The position numbers and the translations under genes were made by a program. Shown here one piece after another: positions 55,893-61,076 of a stretch of 61,076 nucleotides of DNA; the stretch's first letter is position 1; each line of letters starts with the position of its first letter. Origin of the DNA: BS150m-G50 sp964501185 [NCBI: uncultured Bacteroidia bacterium] (GTDB lineage: Bacteria > CAIWAD01 > BS150m-G50); assembly GCA_964501185.1 (NCBI GenBank), contig CAZCRT010000006.1:28271-89346 (forward strand), read 5' to 3'. The notes under the pieces were generated by a model that was not told the origin of the DNA, did not search any database, and worked only from the letters and a program-made list of their open reading frames with translations.

Positions 55893-58277
55893 CTAATAGT
55901 TCACAATTACATAATAAAAGGCCTGTGGAAAAAGAGCTGATTCATCAGCAAGCAGTAAGGAAGTAGTACCGGTTGTTGTAATCAGGTCACCTTCTGCAGC
56001 ATATGGCTGGCCCAGTCTGTATACAGAATAGGAAGCTGCACCTGCCAGCGGTGACCAGTTCAACAGCACATCAGTATCAAACCAGCTGATAATGAGATCT
56101 TCAACCCGCTGAATGCTGAGTCCCAATGCAGTGATTGTGATGTCGTCGAGATTCCACCCACAATACGTCCAGCCACCGTCAGTCGGACCCATCAACCAGG
56201 CGACTCTGACTTCAGGCTGATTATCGGCTACCGCAGAGATATCGATGGTCATCTCAATCCAGTCAAAATCGGTGATCTCTTCCTGATTCTCCCAGACTGT
56301 AGCCCAGTTACTGTTATCAATGGACACAGCAATCCGAGCATGGTCGTAAGCAGGTTGCTCGACACCTAACCAGCGTTGAAAGTTAAGTTCGACATTGTAG
56401 AGTCCACTGCAGTCGATCGGCTCACTGATTAATCGCTGTGGTACATCCATGCTGTTAGAATAATCACCGCTCAGGTTATAGCCATATACATTTAAACCGG
56501 TGTAGCCACTGTTCGGATCTGGTCCACCGTGATCACCACCGCCACCGGTTGGTTGTCCAAACGCCCAGTCAGCCTCTGTGAGCCAGCCGGGATCATCATC
56601 CAGTAACCAGCTGTAATGAACCTGCTGATCACCAATGACCAGCAGCAGATCACGTTCACAATCGCCGATATGATCGGTGTCATTGCTGAACTGGACAGTA
56701 GTCAGATAGGCCCCTGTATCCATCGTTTCCGCAGCAGGAGTGATTTCAAAAGGTATTGCAGCGCTCTCACCGGGAGACAGCGTACCGTTGACAGGCCCAG
56801 ACAACTGCACCCAGTCAATGGCCGGTGTAATTGCAACCGAATAGTCTATTATCCAGCCGTTGTTATTGTGAACCAGATATTCTCCATTGACTGGAGCAAA
56901 CGGCCCACCTGTCGGCCCCTGGGAACGGAAACGATCATCAGGAGTCACACCCAGACCTGAATCGGAGCTAAGACCCTTGATACAGAAATTTGCCGTACCT
57001 GTCCAGGGATCGTTCTCCCAGTAATAGAGATCGTGCCAGGCATCACCTTCACGATACCAGCTTTCTCCCGGCGCTGCTGATGATTCGACAATTACCCTGT
57101 AACTGGCTCCTAACAGCACCGGCACATCGGAACTGCGGTCATACGGGTGCCCTCCTGCGGATATCTGAAGATAGATATGGAAATCATCACCGTTGTGAAG
57201 TGTAATCGGTGCATCGAGGTCAACCGTATGAAAGCCTGTGTGGTTGAGGAAGGTGCTTTTTAAAGCCAGTGGATTGAGCAGCATTCCCTCGATGAATTCA
57301 CCATAAACGATTATATCACAGGTGACACTGTCTGCAGCTGTAAAGAAACTGACCGCCTGCAGGACTTCGCTGCCTGTCGCGGTAAAACTGTTGAAAGCTT
57401 CACTGATCTCTTCTCGGGTATCACGCCAGCCATGATAGTCATGGAAGTAGGCCTGATCCCAGGGTGTGGGGATAACATCCTGGAAAGAGATTGCACCCAT
57501 CTCCACATTCTGGCAGCAGTGCTTGTCATAATAAGATATCCAGAAGTAGCCATTCTCACCCCAGCCGCTTCCCCAGCTGTTCTTAACCAGCCAGGCCCCG
57601 TTCTCAGGAGCTTGAGTCACCTTATCGTCATCCCAGCCGATGATGGCAATCGCGTGATTAGGGTCGAGTTCGTTATCGGGAGGCTGATAGTGGATATAGT
57701 TCTCTATGAAGTCGGCATCGTAGCACATGCAGGTTCCCAGCACTCCTTCATCAATTATCTTCTGCTTGATGATATCAATGCCTTCCAGATCAGGACCGGC
57801 GACAAACCACTCGATATCACGGGCGATGAAGTAGTGATAGTCCTGATGCGTGCGATCGGGGGGAGTGTCATATGATTGGCCATCAATATCTCTTACCGCT
57901 CCCTCAAGACGCGTTAGGTAGGCGGAAGTCACCCGGTAATCACCACCCATATGTACCTCGAGCCCGCTGCCGGAGGGTGGCTCAATATCATCGTTGTTAT
58001 GATCGTTAAAACCATTCCACCAGTCAAGGTGGTACTCGGCAAGATCTGGTTCACCGGTTTCACCGGCACCTGACCAGTTACCGGTCATCAACAGGTTACC
58101 CTCCATTGCTGCCAGTGCACCATGTGTCCAGCAGGTTCCACCCTGCTGACTTCGAACACCGGTAACATAATTTACACCGTCAACGTCCCGCAGATCATAC
58201 TGGGGTGGTGGATCTGCCAGCACAGTTATGCTGACCAGGCAGATGAAGAGGGAGTGCAGGAACACTCTACGTTGCAT
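55893..58277 (-). CDS. Secreted papain-family (C1A) cysteine protease
   Basis: A 794-residue protein: signal peptide (FLHSLFICLVSITVLADP) followed at once by the papain domain, without a visible inhibitory propeptide: VRSQQGGTCWTHGALAAMEG (Cys49), DPNHAIAIIGWDD (His about 209) and WLVKNSWGSGWGENGYFWIS (Asn about 231). Later parts are a lectin-like region, a jelly-roll domain (LVSEPIDCSGLYNVELNFQR-type) and a terminal fibronectin-like module. ATG 58277 has GGAGG upstream. Cotranscribed with the C25 protease. Confidence 0.92.
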   Translation of the reverse strand: MQRRVFLHSLFICLVSITVLADPPPQYDLRDVDGVNYVTGVRSQQGGTCWTHGALAAMEGNLLMTGNWSGAGETGEPDLAEYHLDWWNGFNDHNNDDIEPPSGSGLEVHMGGDYRVTSAYLTRLEGAVRDIDGQSYDTPPDRTHQDYHYFIARDIEWFVAGPDLEGIDIIKQKIIDEGVLGTCMCYDADFIENYIHYQPPDNELDPNHAIAIIGWDDDKVTQAPENGAWLVKNSWGSGWGENGYFWISYYDKHCCQNVEMGAISFQDVIPTPWDQAYFHDYHGWRDTREEISEAFNSFTATGSEVLQAVSFFTAADSVTCDIIVYGEFIEGMLLNPLALKSTFLNHTGFHTVDLDAPITLHNGDDFHIYLQISAGGHPYDRSSDVPVLLGASYRVIVESSAAPGESWYREGDAWHDLYYWENDPWTGTANFCIKGLSSDSGLGVTPDDRFRSQGPTGGPFAPVNGEYLVHNNNGWIIDYSVAITPAIDWVQLSGPVNGTLSPGESAAIPFEITPAAETMDTGAYLTTVQFSNDTDHIGDCERDLLLVIGDQQVHYSWLLDDDPGWLTEADWAFGQPTGGGGDHGGPDPNSGYTGLNVYGYNLSGDYSNSMDVPQRLISEPIDCSGLYNVELNFQRWLGVEQPAYDHARIAVSIDNSNWATVWENQEEITDFDWIEMTIDISAVADNQPEVRVAWLMGPTDGGWTYCGWNLDDITITALGLSIQRVEDLIISWFDTDVLLNWSPLAGAASYSVYRLGQPYAAEGDLITTTGTTSLLLADESALFPQAFYYVIVNY

Positions 58278-58389
58278 TGTATCCTCCATGGGCACACACA
58301 GCAATCCACAGGATGCTGTGAAACAGTAGTTTTACAATCATTGTAATTTATCAATAATCGTGTCTACTCGCAACAAGGCAGAAGTGCGC

Positions 58390-58395
58390 ATTATA
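58390..58395 (-). promoter_or_regulatory. Putative -10 box for the two-protease operon
   Basis: Minus strand TATAAT, with a weak TTCATA 18 nt upstream; about 110 nt before the C1A start. The gap 58278-58482 shows no gene. Confidence 0.45.
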
Positions 58396-58482
58396 CTTTT
58401 TTGGTGGGAATAATATGAAGCAGCTATGCTGGTTACGATCAAATAATAGTTATAGATCACAGAAATAATGATCAGTTGATTT

Positions 58483-58893
58483 CTAAAACCAGTACTTACG
58501 CCCCCGCACATAAATTGTGTCGAATTCCTGGTCAGTCATGGTCAGGTAGATAATCCCTTCTGCAATACCAATTACGGCTGGGATCCAGGAGAGGATAAAC
58601 AGTGTCAGCAATGTGACCAGCAACATGACTATACCTTCACGGGTGTATCCCAGGAAGAACTTATGGATGCCGAACATACCCAGCACGATACCCAGCAATC
58701 CGGCAACCAGTTTCTGGTTGGAATAGCTGGCACGGGTCAGGGTATGGCCACAGGCAGTACAGAGGACCTGTGCCGTTTTTGTCTGCTCACCACACTTGCT
58801 GCAGAATGCGCTCCCCTGCAGAGGCCGGCACCCGCACTTCGGGCATGCCCATGCATTGGGGTCGATCTGTTGACCACAGTTGCGACAATACAT
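58483..58893 (-). CDS. Zinc-ribbon TM2-domain membrane protein
   Basis: A 136-residue protein: three CxxC pairs within 55 residues (YCRNCGQQID, WACPKCGC, AFCSKCGEQ, LCTACGHTL) form zinc ribbons, followed by a TM2 domain with two membrane helices (LLGIVLGMFGIHKFFLGY contains the conserved GxHxFYxG-like turn). Function of TM2 proteins is not settled. It lies 28 nt after the efflux permease gene. Confidence 0.88.
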   Translation of the reverse strand: MYCRNCGQQIDPNAWACPKCGCRPLQGSAFCSKCGEQTKTAQVLCTACGHTLTRASYSNQKLVAGLLGIVLGMFGIHKFFLGYTREGIVMLLVTLLTLFILSWIPAVIGIAEGIIYLTMTDQEFDTIYVRGRKYWF

Positions 58894-58921
58894 ATTTTGC
58901 TCCTCAGGAAGTTACTTAACC

Positions 58922-60184
58922 TTAAACCGTGGCTTTGAATCCTGCCATTTCGATAGTGGATATTATCGTCTCAATATTGAAGCCAGTTCCACTGACAGTA
59001 GCAGTCCCACTCTTCAGATTGACGGCAACCTGTTCAACACCGGGATTACTTTCCACAGCACCCTTAACACTGGCCACACAATGCTCACAGGTCATACCGC
59101 TGACCTTTATTTCTATCGTATCAGTTGCTGATGCTGCACTTAAATCGATCTCTTCTGTTGTGTCAGGGGACGAATTTCGACGCAACCAGCCGTTGGCGAG
59201 TACCAGCAGAAGAATAACTGCCGAGCCGTTCTCCAGCCAGCCGGGCAACATCTCATGCAGATGGGTCATCCCGGTAACAGTAACATCTCTATAAAGTGTA
59301 TCAAACAGTATCCCGGCCAGAAAAGCCCCTACAGCGACCGTCCCCATGAAAACCAGCGCCGTGCGCCTGCCCAGAATTTTCCAGACAGTCGCGACTGCAG
59401 CCGCATTGGTAGCGGGACCGGTTATCAGGAAGGCCAGAGCCGCACCGGGTGAAACCCCTTTGGCCATCAGTGTCAGGGCCACCGGTACCGACGCTGTAGC
59501 ACAAACATAAACCGGAATGCCTGCCGCCATCATCACCAGGATGGCTACAACACCTGTACCGAGCAGCGGAGCGAAGAAATCATCCGGCAATGCCAGTGAA
59601 AGGACAGCTGCAATAAGCAGACCCAGCAGCAACGCACCCCCGATATCTCGCGGCAATGTTACCAGACCATGCTTGAAAGCTCCCAGTAGACGCCTGCCGC
59701 CACCCTGCCCCGTAGAACAGCAGTCATCGTGGCAATCAGCCGCATCTGCCGTGACATCCTCTTTCTGGTCATCCAGCACAGCAGCCAGCGAACCTCCCGC
59801 CAGTCCGGTAACCAGGGCAACCAGTGGGCGGAAAACGGCAAACACAGGCCCCAGCAGGCTCCAGGTAACCATAATGCTGTCAATACCTGTCTGCGGTGTT
59901 GAAAGGAGAAAGGAGGTGGTAGCGCCACGGCTGGCACCATGCCGACGCAGAGAGGCAGCCAGCGGGATTACACCACAGGAGCAGATAGGTAGCGGTATGC
60001 CAAACAGGGAGGCTTTCACGACCGGCCCCAGGCCGCTGCCACCCAGCTTCTGTTCAACCACTTCCCTGGGTATGAAAAATGAGAGAAGTCCCGCCACCAC
60101 AAAGCCAAACAAAAGCCAGGGAGCCATCTGTTGCATCAACAGCCAGAATTCAGAAAGCAGATCTATGAATATCGTTTGTATCAC
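58922..60184 (-). CDS. Cu/Zn-type efflux permease with C-terminal HMA domain (SO_0444 family)
   Basis: A 420-residue inner-membrane permease of the ArsP/UPF0718 group: IPLPICSCGVIPLAASLRRH is the hallmark Cys pair with LLSTPQTGIDSIMVTW, and a cytoplasmic loop contains CHDDCCSTG. The last 70 residues are a heavy-metal-associated domain (VSGMTCEHCVASVKGAV). Metal export from the cytoplasm is inferred from family and motifs. Start is GTG 60184. Neighbouring genes are a metal-ribbon TM2 protein and a Cys/His-containing membrane protein. Confidence 0.88.
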   Translation of the reverse strand: MIQTIFIDLLSEFWLLMQQMAPWLLFGFVVAGLLSFFIPREVVEQKLGGSGLGPVVKASLFGIPLPICSCGVIPLAASLRRHGASRGATTSFLLSTPQTGIDSIMVTWSLLGPVFAVFRPLVALVTGLAGGSLAAVLDDQKEDVTADAADCHDDCCSTGQGGGRRLLGAFKHGLVTLPRDIGGALLLGLLIAAVLSLALPDDFFAPLLGTGVVAILVMMAAGIPVYVCATASVPVALTLMAKGVSPGAALAFLITGPATNAAAVATVWKILGRRTALVFMGTVAVGAFLAGILFDTLYRDVTVTGMTHLHEMLPGWLENGSAVILLLVLANGWLRRNSSPDTTEEIDLSAASATDTIEIKVSGMTCEHCVASVKGAVESNPGVEQVAVNLKSGTATVSGTGFNIETIISTIEMAGFKATV

Positions 60185-60323
60185 GTGTTCCTCAGGGTGT
60201 CAGCCGGTAATTAAGCTTTCAGGAACCGGCGTAATTTGTAGACCAGCCACACCCTGCTGTGGATGTATCATTTGCCATATCTGCTCTTCAACTGGATGTG
60301 GTATTCCAGCTAACGCGAAGAGA

Positions 60324-60764
60324 CTATTCGTCAGATGTTCTGATAACTTTGCGAACGACCCGTTTCCGGGGGCCATCCTCGTCGTCAGTCTCTATCTCGA
60401 TGGTTATAACTCCACCATCCTCGCTGACATTGGCTTCAATTTCCTTTGTAGAGATGACCATATTCGCCAGCCCGGAATGCACATTGCCATCGTCAAGCAG
60501 CTCTTCAGCGCTGACCGTAACCACCATCAGGCTGTCGCCATCCTTCTCAATCCACTCGATGTTGGTGTGAATATCATCATCTGAAAAATCACACAGACCT
60601 TCAAAGCCACCACAACGGTCAGAACCGTGATGTCCACTCATAATAAGACCATGCGATCCAAACCGGCTCATGCAGAGCTGCCCGGTCAGCAACACCATCG
60701 CCCAGACTGCAACCAGCAGTATCAGGTACTTCCAGATTGTATCCAGAATTTCTTTTGTACTCAT
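60324..60764 (-). CDS. Small acidic single-pass membrane protein, unknown
   Basis: A 146-residue protein with one N-terminal helix (YLILLVAVWAMVLLTGQLC), a short His/Cys-containing stretch (SGHHGSDRCGGFEGLC), then an acidic beta-rich domain ending in EIETDDEDGPRKRVV. The His/Cys stretch just after the membrane could bind metal, which fits the adjacent efflux permease (139-nt gap). No family recognised. AGAGAGG upstream of ATG. Confidence 0.72.
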   Translation of the reverse strand: MSTKEILDTIWKYLILLVAVWAMVLLTGQLCMSRFGSHGLIMSGHHGSDRCGGFEGLCDFSDDDIHTNIEWIEKDGDSLMVVTVSAEELLDDGNVHSGLANMVISTKEIEANVSEDGGVITIEIETDDEDGPRKRVVRKVIRTSDE

Positions 60765-61076
60765 CTTGATTCCTCTCTTTAGATGTTGAGTAGTTCAATA
60801 ATATAACTTATCGAAACTTATACAAGGCGAATCACAATGAGGTCAGTCTGATGACAGCAGGAAGTTGCATTATAAAGGGATGTAACGGTGATCATCTCTT
60901 AGACGAATAGAACTGGAAAAGGTTCCCCTGTTTCACTGTTGTCAGTACCGTTTCGGAATTGTTTTCAAGGTACCGGTTGCAACTGCGACAGCTATCTCAT
61001 TACCAGACTGTAAATCATTGAGTGTATAACTAACCTTCTACGTTTACAGTTTCTTTGACAAACATATTAACAGTAT
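60765..61076. other. Right-edge intergenic sequence, no gene seen
   Basis: These 312 nt are A/T-richer than their surroundings and contain no plausible reading frame, tRNA or strong hairpin. They probably hold the promoter of the gene at 60324-60764; TATATT with TTGTAT upstream near 60800-60825 is a poorly spaced candidate. Confidence 0.5.

Larger units (their letters stand above)
779..60184. repeat. Dispersed octamer TGTATCAC (about 30 copies)
   Basis: By hand scan the octamer or its complement occurs at 779, 1236, 1576, 3139, 12455, 13028, 13560, 14826, 15006, 15638, 16415, 17598, 17755, 20338, 24837, 25781, 29783, 30189, 30929, 36852, 37422, 38905, 39304, 39587, 40133, 42917, 43744, 43784, 47506 and 60177 (left ends): 17 forward and 13 complement. 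A random 61-kb sequence of this composition would hold about two. Copies fall in all codon frames, reading as V-I-Q/H, Y-H, D-T or V-S, so codon bias does not explain them. The seven-base core GTATCAC adds about 14 more. Confidence 0.65.

Noticed and set aside
59517-60584. Plus-strand open frame of 355 codons opposite the efflux permease
   Set aside because: Its product is low-complexity and rich in Pro/Ser/Arg, as expected from the reverse of a hydrophobic membrane gene; the minus-strand permease has clear motifs.

Overview
The window looks like chromosomal DNA (about half G+C) from a diderm bacterium of the Bacteroidota-related (FCB) radiation, perhaps an uncultured phylum such as Cloacimonadota or Marinimicrobia; I cannot fix the lineage from sequence alone. 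The reasons are: a complete lipid A entry block (LpxA, a fused LpxC-FabZ, LpxD) with Skp and BamA; an alternative, Bacteroidota-type GlmU; a PorV-like protein and a secreted protein with a type IX-like PNPFNP sorting domain; a gingipain-family (C25) protease; and a TRAP transporter with a TatT component. Every gene I accept except proline dehydrogenase lies on the minus strand.

Layout, left to right. 1-2.1 kb: the end of a secreted esterase, a cupin, and the single plus-strand gene (proline dehydrogenase), followed by a tandem 51-bp repeat. 2.1-7.4 kb: an overlapping operon read leftwards, TPR protein - carboxymuconolactone decarboxylase-like - mnmA - panB - panC - GlmU N-domain. 7.7-10 kb: nusB - tpiA - secG - tRNA-Leu(GAG) with an intrinsic terminator; nusB is preceded by a long, apparently structured leader. 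10-13.5 kb: thiolase and 3-hydroxybutyryl-CoA dehydrogenase with an MBL-fold hydrolase and a hexapeptide acyltransferase. 13.6-24.4 kb: nine tightly packed genes that join an outer-membrane TonB-dependent receptor, a PorV-like protein and three lipoproteins to a four-gene TRAP transporter with a TatT subunit. 24.4-28.6 kb: two large secreted proteins upstream of that operon. 28.9-31.3 kb: ddl and a GlcD-type flavin oxidase. 31.5-35.4 kb: queF - parA - parB - alternative glmU, and ptsN. 35.5-39.5 kb: a receiver/PEP-pyruvate-binding fusion and a TolB-like lipoprotein. 39.5-49.2 kb: an almost gapless run bamA - skp - lpxD - lpxC/fabZ - lpxA - lipoate ligase - rsmB - PASTA protein - rpe. 49.3-52.4 kb: malQ, menA-like, HD-domain protein. 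52.8-58.3 kb: two secreted cysteine proteases (C25 and C1A) with similar C-terminal modules. 58.5-60.8 kb: a zinc-ribbon/TM2 protein, a Cu/Zn-type efflux permease with an HMA domain, and a small acidic membrane protein.

The signal that no annotated feature explains is the octamer TGTATCAC (complement GTGATACA). By hand scan it occurs about 30 times in 61 kb against about 2 expected, on both strands and in all codon frames, a density like that of DNA uptake sequences. The second candidate for an undescribed system is the overlapping TonB/PorV/lipoprotein/TatT-TRAP operon, which could be a complete two-membrane import route. All counts and folds here are by eye and have not been computed.
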